The notes under the pieces are model-generated. The model saw nothing but the letters and a program-made list of their open reading frames with translations, did no database searches and was not told the origin of the DNA. The translations under genes and the position numbers were made by a program. From contig OX327706.1 in NCBI GenBank assembly GCA_946807835.1, positions 23,735,001 to 23,799,000 on the forward strand: a DNA stretch of 64,000 bases, given 5' to 3'. How positions within the stretch are numbered: position 1 is the first letter of the stretch; every line of letters starts with the position of its first letter. This stretch comes from Ailanthus altissimus (Eukaryota; Streptophyta; Magnoliopsida; Sapindales; Simaroubaceae). This document shows, piece by piece, positions 54,648 to 64,000 of the stretch.

Positions 54648-57600
54648 ACCGTCAATTAGATCCTTTTAATTACACTGGTAATATCTGTCTTTAGTTTTTG
54701 TAATGATTTAAATCACTAAGAAATTATGAAGTTACGAAAAGAGTTGTACGTGGTGTCTACTAAAGAATAAGCAGCTCCTCATCGTTAATCCAGGATTATC
54801 AAGTTGAATGTGCATTCCGTTCAAAGATATGCACTAATTAAATAAAAAGATATTATCTTCAGCTTAATTATTCTAAAGAAGTGGCTTCTCAAGAAAATCA
54901 ACTATGATTACGATTGACGACTCTAAAAGAGAAAAAAGTACTTGCAAAGATCCATGATGGTTTATTTATCATATACAAAATTATCCTAGAAGAAATTTAT
55001 TTCCTATATGTACTGTCTAATTTCCACAATTATGCATCAATATAGTCGGTTGAATTTGTGTTTACCCGACAACAGTAGTGTTATGGAATAAAAGCACATC
55101 GGTATACAAATTAATGTGATTAACCCATTGTTAGAGATTCATGTACGAAGAACAAAGAGATAAGAAATAGATAGTTGATGAGCTTTATATCAATTATAAA
55201 AGCATAATTGAAGATTACAATTGATAACAAGATTGATCCAGACAGCCACCAAAACAAATACTTGAAACATAGAATACTTCTCTCTCAAAAAAAAGAAAAC
55301 ATTATTATATTATATGGATGATATCATCCACAATGATTATGATTACAAAGTACTGGAAGAAGAAAAATTGATCGTTTAGTTTTATATTCTTTTAATTATT
55401 TATAAAAGTTTCTAATTTTTTAAAAATAGTAAAATTAGTCCTTTTAAGTAGGTAATTGGACATTTTTCAAAATAAAAATACTAACACAAAAGATGTAATT
55501 TATCATTTTGAAAAACCTAAAGATTTAGTAAGTAATTCTAAAAAAAAATTAGGAACTAAACTTTCAATCTTCCCAAAAGAATTCTTGACTTCAAAAAAGT
55601 AGATATAAAATAATAAATTTTACTAAAATTTTAAATAGATCTTTCAAATTTGGGCACCTGCTTGATAACCATCTAATGAAGAATTATTTCTTCGATAATT
55701 CAACTTGAACTTAGTGCGGCACGAAAATGTTAAAAAAAATTTAAATCTCTCATAATTTTAAAACTACGTATTTGCTCTTAATTTATGTGATATTGTAAAA
55801 TTACCTAAATTTATGTAAAATTTTAAATTCACTCTAAATATATTGATAAATTACGGAAGGTCCCAGAGAAATTAAAAAGTTTAGAATGACCCCATAATTT
55901 TTAGAAATTACATAATAGTCCTAAAAGTTTAGTAAATTGTAGAATGACTCCAAAATGTTTTAAAATTATAATCTAATCCTAAAAATTTGAATAATTTAAA
56001 AATAGAACCTTCTTGAAAATCGGTTCATATATTGAGAAAATGGATCAAGACACAGGGAGTGATTTGGTACCAACGATGAAAACGGTCGAAATTTAAGACG
56101 AACAATGAACGGCGGCAAGATGTTTAGGCAACGCATAGAGGTTTATCCACCATCCGATTGGCGTGATTCCTATGAAATTGAAACCAACGATGTATTTTGA
56201 ATGGCTGAGGCCAAGTAATGTGCAATCATTCACTGAAAATGGCAACAACAAAAGAGGAGGCCCAAGCTAAATAGTGGCCATTTTACGGTGAATGGGAGGG
56301 GGGCAAGTGACAGTGTGTAAAGGGCAATACGGAGATTTCCAATATCATTTGAGTCGAACGGTCAATGATCTGGCCAACAGGCGAGGCATGTGAGCCACTC
56401 ACCTCAGTGATTGCATAATACTATGGCTATAGACTAGTACTATTTGGACAATGATTTTCTTTTTTTTAAATTGACTTTGATACCATATGAGAATTTAGAG
56501 AAATTAAGTATATTACCCTAAATAATAATTACAATAAGTGGTCTTTATATAAACATCAAATTCCTAGTTTATATAAAAAAAAATAGATAATACATAAAAA
56601 CTATGACTATAATATAAAAATTAATATATTATAAAATATCTTAAATTGACAATAACCAAATAAGATACTAACTCTAATAACTTCTTAAGATAAAATTTCA
56701 TATATATTTTCTTCACAATTATAAAGATTTTTCAAGTACAAATGAAGAGTAAAAATGTCATCAAGTAAGTCGCCACCCATGAATTGCATAGATGCAGTTT
56801 CTTATGATTTTATATACATAAGTTGTGCATATATAAATTTGCCCATATTTAGTCATACATGTACAACTTTTTGTATATAAATTATGAGTACGTCCTTTTA
56901 ATTATGAAATATTGAGAAAAAAAATGCATCTAAGAGAATAAAATAGGTAGGAAAAGAATAACTCGCGTATACAACTGGCACAAATTTTTTTACAACTCTT
57001 TATAATAAATTACTCATATATTTTCTCCTTAAATATTATAAAGAGTTCAAAGATACAAAACAAAGAAAAAGAAATCTATTGCGACTTCTTAAATAAGTCA
57101 TATATGCAATTTACTTATAATTCTTTTAAATCTACCAATAGTTATCAAAATAAAAGAATATATATATATATAAGGTGCATCAAAAGTTTTACGAGTACTT
57201 GAAGATCTCACAAATAATAGTGAATAATATTCTCAAGTAGCAAAATTCAATATTCTTAAATACCAAAATTCAATATTGGTATTTAGCAAAATTCAATATT
57301 CTCAAGCCAATAAGTTCATGAAAAAGTTTTCCTCCTCCACAAAAATTCGTCTACAAAAGAAGTTATCAAAAAAGTTGCAGAAACAAAATTTTTGTTTTCA
57401 AAAGAAGTTACCAAAAAAGTGTTAGAAATAGAAGTTTTAAAAGGTCTCCTCCACAAGAGCACGCTTAAAAAAAATGGCCAAAGAAGTCATTGAAACAAAT
57501 GTTTTAAAAAAAAAAAAACGAATTCTTAACATCCTAAAAATAATATGACTCAAGTTCATCCAAAACGAAAAAACCTCTTAATCTTAATGATATATGCAAC

Positions 57601-58841
57601 TGCTCCATGCTACTAAAGGAGTCCTCATATTTCATAATGAATATTGAAAGGAGAATAAGTGTAGGAACAATTTATACCAAATGTAATATTATTATTTACG
57701 CGGGCAACCCTTACTTATAAATTGGGGCTCTTGGATCATTCACTCATTCATTATTTATAATATACAATTTATATTCTTTCATTAAATAAAGCTCTCCCTA
57801 TTATATTTCTCTCTCTCTTAATTTAGTGTTTATTTTAAATTTTATATATTTTTTATGTTATGTCACTTAAATCTAGATCTGAACTTCTGAAGTGAATGTT
57901 TTACTTGATTTAGCCTTTTTTAGAGTTGTTATTTTTATTTTAAGATACGTGTTTATTTTATGATAAAATAAAATAAGTTCATTTAGAGTCGCTCTATTAT
58001 AATAATCAATTATTTATGTTATAATTTATTCGGTATAATTTTAATTGAAAAAGTCGACTATTAAGTCAAAGGATTGAAAAAAATTTAAGATAAAGTATTT
58101 AAATTATGTACATATATATGAGTGATATTTTTTGTCGGATCCCCGTAAAAAAATTTTTTTTATTGTGCATCAATAAAATTAAACTGATAGATTTGATTAT
58201 AATAAAAACATAGTAGTATAATGAGGAATAATAAAAAGAAAATAATGATGCAGTAAATAAATAAAAAGAAATCGTTAATTCTTTTTGTTCATCCATATGC
58301 CACTTAAGTTCGTATGAACCAACACTAGTCAACCGCAGGCTAAGCTAAGCTAATTACAGAGTGCGTGACGTAGGTTATTATACTAATATAAGAATTAGCA
58401 TTGATAATAGTATATCAATAAAAATCTCTGATGGCACAAATTATTTTAATTAGAAGGTAAGATATGCACTTTCACTTTTAAGTAAGGGAATATATATATA
58501 TAATACATTAATTATGCAATTAACCACTGTACAAAACTGTTAAAAAAAAATTTGCTGTTAGAGAAATATAATGTAAATCAACATGATAAATCATAAATGA
58601 TTCTACTGTCACTATGGATATTTTTGTACTGTCATAAACAAATGTAAATTTTCAACCTGGACGAAAAGTTACGACTTGGAATTTAACCCATTTTAGAAAT
58701 ATTCAATGGATGTTGGATTGGATTTGACATTTAAACCAGAATTAAGTGGAATTAAGATGTTATTCCTTTTTAATATTTCTAATTTGCTAAGAAATTTATG
58801 CTTCCAAATATATCCTTAAAGATTGACTCGATGGTTTTACC
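54648..58841. other. Intergenic region between UGT copies 2 and 3
   Basis: It includes the segment shared with copy 1's flank (54,775-54,930). Near 56,483-56,500 TTTGATACCATATGAGAA is the reverse complement of a copia-type primer site (TGGTATCAAA), so a minus-strand copia LTR remnant probably extends right from there. About 57,700-57,850 (ATAAATTGGGGCTCTTGG, CATTCACTCATTCATT) resembles the U3/R part of a Tat LTR. A more GC-balanced stretch at 56,040-56,420 has no long ORF. No intact gene is visible. Confidence 0.5.
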
Positions 58842-58848
58842 TATAAAT
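58842..58848 (+). promoter_or_regulatory. TATA box of UGT copy 3
   Basis: TATAAAT lies 97 bp before the ATG, suitable for a short 5' UTR. Confidence 0.5.
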
Positions 58849-58938
58849 CTCATAACAATTTGACATGCATGAAAGATAAACAATTCAACCTTTCCACCCA
58901 ACCGGCACTGGTTCTCTCTTTTCCAATAGTGGGCAGCC

Positions 58939-60387
58939 ATGGAAAACGCAAAGCCTCACGTAGCCCTACTAGCGAGCCCTGGCATGGGACACCTCATCCC
59001 ACTTCTTGAGCTCGGCAAACGCCTTGTCACTCATCATGCGCTACAAGTTACAATCTTCGTGGTGACAGCAGATGCCTCGTTTTCTCAATCCCAATTACTC
59101 CAACAGTCACAAATTCCTAATCTCCTCAGCATTGTCGTGTTACCTCCAGTAGACATTTCAGGCCTTGTTGACGAGGCTGCACCAATCGGAGAAAAAATAT
59201 TTGTTATGATGCAAGAGTCCTTACCAGCCCTTCGATCTGCAATCTCAGAAATGAACCTTCGTCCAACGACTCTGATGGTAGACTTATTTGGAACTGAAGC
59301 TATGGCGATTGCTGATGAATTTGAAATGTTGAAGTACGTGATCATTGCTTCTAATGCGTGGTTTCTTGCAGCAACGATGTATGCTCCAGCCCTTGATGAC
59401 AAAGTGTTAGATGAACATGTTAAACAACAACAACCACTGAAAATCCCTGGCTGTTCCCCGATTCGCTTTGAGGATACACTTGAGGGCTTTCTGAACTGGA
59501 ATGATCCGACATATGCTCCATTCCTAAGAATGGGGATTGAAATCTCAAAGGCTGATGGAATTTTGGTCAACACATGGGAAGATCTAGAGTCAACAACACT
59601 CGGAGCCCTGAGAGACAGTAACATGTTGAGACCCGTTGTCAAGGCAACACTTTATCCAATTGGTCCGATGGCAAGACTGGCTGACCGATCAGTTTTGCAA
59701 AATGAGGTGCTAGATTGGCTAGACATGCAACCTAATGAATCAGTGATTTATGTTTCATTTGGCAGCGGCGGGACGCTATCAACTAAACAAATTACTGAGC
59801 TGGCATGGGGATTGGAGCTAAGCCAGCAAAGGTTCATTTGGGTGGTACGCCCACCCATGGAAAAAGATGTATGGGAGCGCTATCTTACGGTAGGGGATGA
59901 GCCTGATGGCACCCCAGATTACTTGCCCGATGGGTTTTTGGACCGTAATGCAAAAATGGCACTAGTTGTGCCAAATTGGGCTCCACAGGCGGAGATCTTG
60001 GCCCACCCGTCAGTGGGTGGATTTTTAACCCATTGTGGGTGGAATTCAGCTTCGGAGGCTATTGTGAATGGAGTGCCGATGATTGCATGGCCATTATATG
60101 CTGAGCAGAAAATGAATGCAACTTTGCTGACGGAGGAGCTTCAGGTTGCCGTCCGACCAAAGGTTTTGTCGTCGAATGAGATGGTGGAGAGGGAGGAGAT
60201 AGAGATGATGGTTAGAAGAATCATGGGGGACGAAGGACATGCAACGAGGGAAAAAGTTAAGGAACTAAAATATAGTGCAGAAAAGGCTTTAATCAAGGGA
60301 GGTTCCTCTTACAGTTCACTCTCTCAGGTGGCTAAAGATTGCGAAATTAGGCTAAGGTGCCCTAAGACAAAGACACCAGGTGTTTAG
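58939..60387 (+). CDS. UGT72: UGT72-family UDP-glucosyltransferase, copy 3
   Basis: It encodes 482 residues in one exon. The start ATG has a good context (CAGCCATGGAA). Catalytic His18 (GMGHLIP) and Asp115 (VDLFGTEA) are present. The PSPG box at 347-390 (WAPQAEIL...THCGWNS...NGVPMIAW...YAEQ) is intact. It is clearly homologous to copies 1 and 2 but well diverged along its whole length, without the identical block they share, so it is an older duplicate. Residues in the acceptor-facing N-terminal half differ (for example GFLNWNDPTYAPF against PFLQPNCPNYDGF), so its acceptor range may differ. All four UGT genes point the same way. Confidence 0.95.
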   Translation: MENAKPHVALLASPGMGHLIPLLELGKRLVTHHALQVTIFVVTADASFSQSQLLQQSQIPNLLSIVVLPPVDISGLVDEAAPIGEKIFVMMQESLPALRSAISEMNLRPTTLMVDLFGTEAMAIADEFEMLKYVIIASNAWFLAATMYAPALDDKVLDEHVKQQQPLKIPGCSPIRFEDTLEGFLNWNDPTYAPFLRMGIEISKADGILVNTWEDLESTTLGALRDSNMLRPVVKATLYPIGPMARLADRSVLQNEVLDWLDMQPNESVIYVSFGSGGTLSTKQITELAWGLELSQQRFIWVVRPPMEKDVWERYLTVGDEPDGTPDYLPDGFLDRNAKMALVVPNWAPQAEILAHPSVGGFLTHCGWNSASEAIVNGVPMIAWPLYAEQKMNATLLTEELQVAVRPKVLSSNEMVEREEIEMMVRRIMGDEGHATREKVKELKYSAEKALIKGGSSYSSLSQVAKDCEIRLRCPKTKTPGV

Positions 60388-61711
60388 GACCCATTAGCCA
60401 CCATCTTATTTGTTAAAAACACAGGTAATAAAAGAGTATGAAATTGACATTTTGGGGGAAACCATTTCCAAAATAGATGTAAATCTTTTTTTTGGGGGGG
60501 AACCTGTAAATCATCATGATATATGTAGACAATGAGTTATCATGTGACAATTAATCCAGAAATACATTAGTAATCAATTTTCATTTAAGAAATTTCATGT
60601 CAGTCAATCATGTGACAATTTAATGGTAATATGTTCAACTAGCGTTATCTTTTCTTTCTTTTACACTTCAAGATGAGAAAAGGAAAAAAAATTGAAATGA
60701 AACGGATGAAATAACTCAGATATGTAACGATTCTATAGTTCATATACTTAGCAATATCATACTGCCATGTCTATTTCATCCAAAATATTAATGACTGTGT
60801 CAAGAATCAAGTAATATATATCCACAATTGCTGCAGAAGACTTCTTTTGATAGTAATTAGTAGTTAAAATTGCTTTTGAAAAATTGTCAATCTCTTCATA
60901 ATGCACAAGCGAACCACCATTTGGCACCTAGTAATAGCTGCAATACTGTCTTTTTTCTTCCCTATCATAAACATAATAGTTTGTGTTCCCTTTTTTAATT
61001 GGATTTCAATTCAGGATCTCGTCTTCATGCCATTTCAACAAAGGAGGGTATATAGCCTTTCGAGAAAAAGAAAAAAGAACAATGGAAGGAAATATATATA
61101 TATATATATATATCTAAAAAATTTAATCCACTGAAATACACAGGGTAGACTATTTAAATTTTGAACCCATGAAATTTTTCCTAACAGTCATTTTTTAGTG
61201 AACTTATGGAAATTCCGGTTTTTAAGATTTTACTCTATAAAACAATTTGGCAGGCGGGCTTCACATGTAAATACATTGACTATTTGACTCTCGTAAAAGT
61301 TACAAAGTCAACTTAATCCCTCGACAGTCAACTCCTATGATATGACTCAGTGAACCCTCAAAATATTCCAGCGGCTACTTACTATAGCTAGTTCAAGTGG
61401 TTTTGTGTTGTTTGATTCTATCCCTATTCTCTTCAAAGGGTTCATATTCAACACCGCGTCATCTCTGTCGTGACCTTTATTTAACAAACAGGTCCGAATT
61501 ATAGCAACTTGCATCAATTATCAAATTGCATAGCATTTTGATGACGATTTTCCATCCTCCATCCCAGCATTAAATTGAGTCAAGATTGGTTTACAGAAAC
61601 ATTTAAAAGCTTTTTGTCTTTTAATAACTACTTGCTTAGAGACAGAATTATGTATTTATGAAAATATCAACAAATATTGATGTTAAATGTGCAAGAGTAT
61701 GCCCAATTGCC
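60388..61711. other. Intergenic region between UGT copies 3 and 4
   Basis: AT-rich DNA with an (AT)n run near 61,089-61,113. I see no gene or mobile element with clear ends. Confidence 0.55.
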
Positions 61712-61719
61712 TATAAATA
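61712..61719 (+). promoter_or_regulatory. TATA box of UGT copy 4
   Basis: TATAAATA lies 106 bp before the ATG at 61,818. The promoter appears intact although the gene is broken. Confidence 0.55.
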
Positions 61720-61817
61720 CAGTAGCTAACTTATGCATGTAACAAGTATCATATTAAACTTAACTCTAGCCATTCCCAAAATCAAATATCATTTCTTTAC
61801 AAATTAAGTCTCTCGAG

Positions 61818-62890
61818 ATGCAAATTAGAAAACCTCACGTAGCTTTACTAGCAAGTCCGGGCCTGGGACACCTTATTCCCGTCCTCGAGCTCGGAAAACG
61901 CCTTACTCATCACAACCTCCATGTCACCGTCTTTGTCGTGGCTAATGATATTTCTGGTGAACGGTTATCCGAACTTCTCAATTCACCATATGGAGATCTC
62001 CTTGATATCGTCTTGCTCCCGTCTGTTGACATCTCCGGCCTTGTCGGCGTGGAGGCATCAGTACTAACACAAATTGTGGTTATGATGCACGAGTCCTTAC
62101 CAGCCCTTCGATCAACAATCTCTGCCATGAAGTTCCGCCCAACGGCTCTAACTGTGGACTTGTTTGGAACCGAAGCTATGACTGTTGCTGATGAATTCGA
62201 GATGTTGAAGTGCGTGTACATTGCTTCTAATACATGGTTTTTTGCAGTCACGATGTATGCTTCAACTCTTGATAAAAATGAGTTATTTGATGAACATATT
62301 ATCCAGCAACAGCCGCCCAAAATCGCGGATTGCTCACCCGTACACTTCGAGGATATGCTTGAAGTCTTTCTAGATCACACCGATCCTATGTATGAAGTGT
62401 TTTTACGCGTGGGGATGGAGATGTCAAAGGCTGATGGCATTCTGATAAACACGTGGGAGGATCTAGAGCCCAAAACTCTTGGAGCCCGGAGAAATATTAA
62501 TATGTTGGGAGGCGTTGTGACGGCACCGGTTTATCCGATCGGTCCTTTGAAAAAACCGGCTGCAGAACCGGTTTCGGGGAGCGAAGTGCTGGATTGGCTG
62601 AACATGCAGCCTAATGAATCAGTGATCTATGTGTCTTTTGGAAGTGGCGGAACACTATCATCCAAACAAATGATTGAGCTTGCGTGGGGTTTAAAGCTAA
62701 GCAAAAAAAGATTCATCTGGGTCGTACGTCCTCCCATGGATAAGGATGTATTTGATTCTTATCTAATGACGGGGAACGGTCTTGCCAGCACCATCGATTA
62801 CTTGCCAATAGGGTTTGCGAGTCGAACTCAAAACGTAGGACTTGTTATTCCTATGTGGGCTCCCCAAGCGGAGATCTTGGCACATCCATC
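61818..62890 (+). pseudogene. UGT72: UGT72-family gene, copy 4, cut by a copia insertion in the PSPG box
   Basis: The first 357 codons are open, with His18 (GLGHLIP), Asp114 (VDLFGTEA) and the start of the PSPG box at Trp347 (WAPQAEILAHPS). At 62,891 the gene runs into a Ty1/copia LTR, which adds a few residues and a TGA at 62,904-62,906. The sugar-donor part (HCGWNS to the last Gln) is missing, so the 362-residue product should not bind UDP-glucose properly. The rest of the gene is expected beyond the copia element, outside the window. No other stop is present, so the insertion may be the only lesion. CCATC (62,886-62,890) should be the target duplication. Confidence 0.92.
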
Positions 62891-63356
62891 TGTTATGATA
62901 TCATGAGAAATATGATCTCAGGTGTGATGTTGCGTTCTCATGATCTCAAGTATGATGCTGCTGCAGAAACTGAAACTGATCTCAGGTGTATATTGCTAAA
63001 GTCTCAAATGCAGTTACAGCAGAGTGATGATACGATTAGTGTGGTAGTTTAGAGCTGGTACAATTCTGTTTCAAGATGGTTATAGTATCAAACAAGTCGG
63101 TTGCTGAGTCAACAATTTTGTTATGCTGACTCAACAAAGTTTGTTGAGGGTTGTTGCAGCTTCTTTATGTTTTTCGCTAATGATTAGTGTATAATTTAGA
63201 CTATAAATACTGTTGTAATATATTTCCTTTGTACACAATTTATTTTCTTAATAAAATCTTCAATTCAATTACTCTTTCTTTCCTTCGGTTAATAAATTCT
63301 TTTTCTCTTTTTCTATCACTTTCTCAACTACCGAACAGCCTTGTTAGAATCTTATA

Positions 63357-63368
63357 TGGTATCAAAGC
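63357..63368 (+). other. Primer-binding site of the copia element
   Basis: TGGTATCAAAGC matches 11 of 12 bases of the initiator-Met-tRNA primer site. Confidence 0.8.
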
Positions 63369-63373
63369 TACTA

Positions 63374-64000
63374 TAGCAAACGCCAATTCAAATAATTCTG
63401 CTTCCTTTACTCTAATTCATCATTTTAGTTTGAATTCTTCTTACACGTTTTCAGCCACTGTGAAGTTGGATCGATCAAACTATGTTGTTTGGTAATCACA
63501 AGTTTCAACTGCGATAAGAGCCAATCGACTGGAAGGTCTGATTAATGGAGACCTAACATGTCCAAGCCAGTTTGTTTCAAGAAACACGGGAAATCAGAAT
63601 TCGAATCTTGATGATCTACAAGCTAAAGTGACTGTAAATCCTGAATATGAAGTTTGGATACGTCAGGATCAATTTCTTCTTAGTTGGTTGTTTTCAATGA
63701 TTCATGACAATATTTTAGGACTTGTAATTGACTGTAAGTTTTCTCAATCTCTCTGGAAGGCTATAGAGAAGCAATTTGGTTCTCGTTCCAAAGCTAAGAC
63801 AGTTCAACTCAAAATGAAATTATGATCTCTTAAGAAAGATCAAATGACTATGTCTAAATATTTTCTGAAGTTAAAAAGTATTATAGATGAATTAGCCACT
63901 GCTGGTTGCTCAATTGATAAAGATGATTTTATAATGCATTTAGTGTCTAAAATTGGAGTTGGATCTAAATATGATTCTATTGTGGTGTTATTTACAAGAT
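63374..64000 (+). pseudogene. copia gag (UBN2-type), broken and partial
   Basis: One frame reads through two stops: LDRSNYVVW, stop at 63,493-63,495, then SQVSTAIRANRLEGLI, VWIRQDQFLLSWLFSMI, SLWKAIEKQFGSRSKAKTVQL, stop at 63,823-63,825, then SLKKDQMTMSKYFLKLK and DELATAGCSIDKDDF. This is the gag capsid domain of plant Ty1/copia elements. No ATG is seen at the expected start; an ATA at about 63,373-63,375 (before GCAAACGCC) may be a mutated ATG. The element is therefore not autonomous as it stands, although its insertion disrupts UGT copy 4. Confidence 0.85.

Larger units (their letters stand above)
62891..64000 (+). mobile_element. Ty1/copia retrotransposon inserted in UGT copy 4, right end outside window
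   Basis: The 5' LTR starts TGTTATGATATC at 62,891, has TATAAATA at 63,202-63,209 and AATAAA at 63,250-63,255, and ends somewhere in 63,337-63,356. A primer site TGGTATCAAAGC follows at 63,357-63,368 (one base from the usual TGGTATCAGAGC). The gag region follows and continues past the window end. Confidence 0.88.

Noticed and set aside
59085..59642. 185-codon ORF on the minus strand
   Set aside because: It is the antisense shadow of UGT copy 3; similar shadows occur opposite copies 1, 2 and 4.

Overview
The window is AT-rich nuclear DNA of a flowering plant, most likely a eudicot. The evidence is a tandem group of UGT72-type glucosyltransferase genes surrounded by nested Ty3/gypsy, Ty1/copia and LINE elements with plant hallmarks (initiator-Met-tRNA primer sites, a chromodomain integrase, a Tat-lineage antisense ORF). 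The species cannot be named from this sequence.

Left half (1-about 35,000): a nest of retrotransposons. A decayed Tat-lineage Ty3/gypsy element (pol remains 20,092-22,290, antisense ORF about 33,193-31,200, LTR about 33,653-34,890) was hit by a Tekay-type chromovirus, element A (5' LTR end 1-115, gag-pol 265-4,910, 3' LTR from 4,949 to 20,091). The 3' LTR of A was then split by element B (6,826-16,371, minus strand, TSD CCATT) and by a solo LTR of B's family (16,462-19,277, TSD ACACA). A third LTR of that family lies at 24,846-27,562 in the opposite orientation.

The most unusual object is element B. Its two 2,852-bp LTRs differ, as far as I could read, at one base. It keeps a primer-binding site, a polypurine tract and the last dozen codons of a chromovirus pol, but no gag, protease, RT or integrase. 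In their place are two intact ORFs on the opposite strand: a 397-codon protein I do not recognise and an intronless LOG-family (cytokinin-activating phosphoribohydrolase) gene. Each has a TATAAATA box about 60-70 bp before its ATG. The LOG protein ends in a basic KKRK stretch followed by DLNLTP, a match to the DLNxxP EAR-type repression motif. This looks like a young, non-autonomous, gene-carrying LTR retrotransposon.

Right half (35,000-64,000): four UGT72-family genes, all on the plus strand and single-exon: 35,262-36,701, 53,202-54,647, 58,939-60,387, and a fourth (61,818-62,890) cut inside its PSPG box by a Ty1/copia element that runs off the window. The first two are nearly identical up to about codon 340-370 and then diverge sharply, as expected after gene conversion. 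They probably glucosylate small phenolics or phenylpropanoids. The spaces hold two decayed LINE copies (plus strand 39,136-40,985; minus strand about 48,650-43,000), several solo LTRs, tandem repeats and long AT-rich stretches without recognisable genes.
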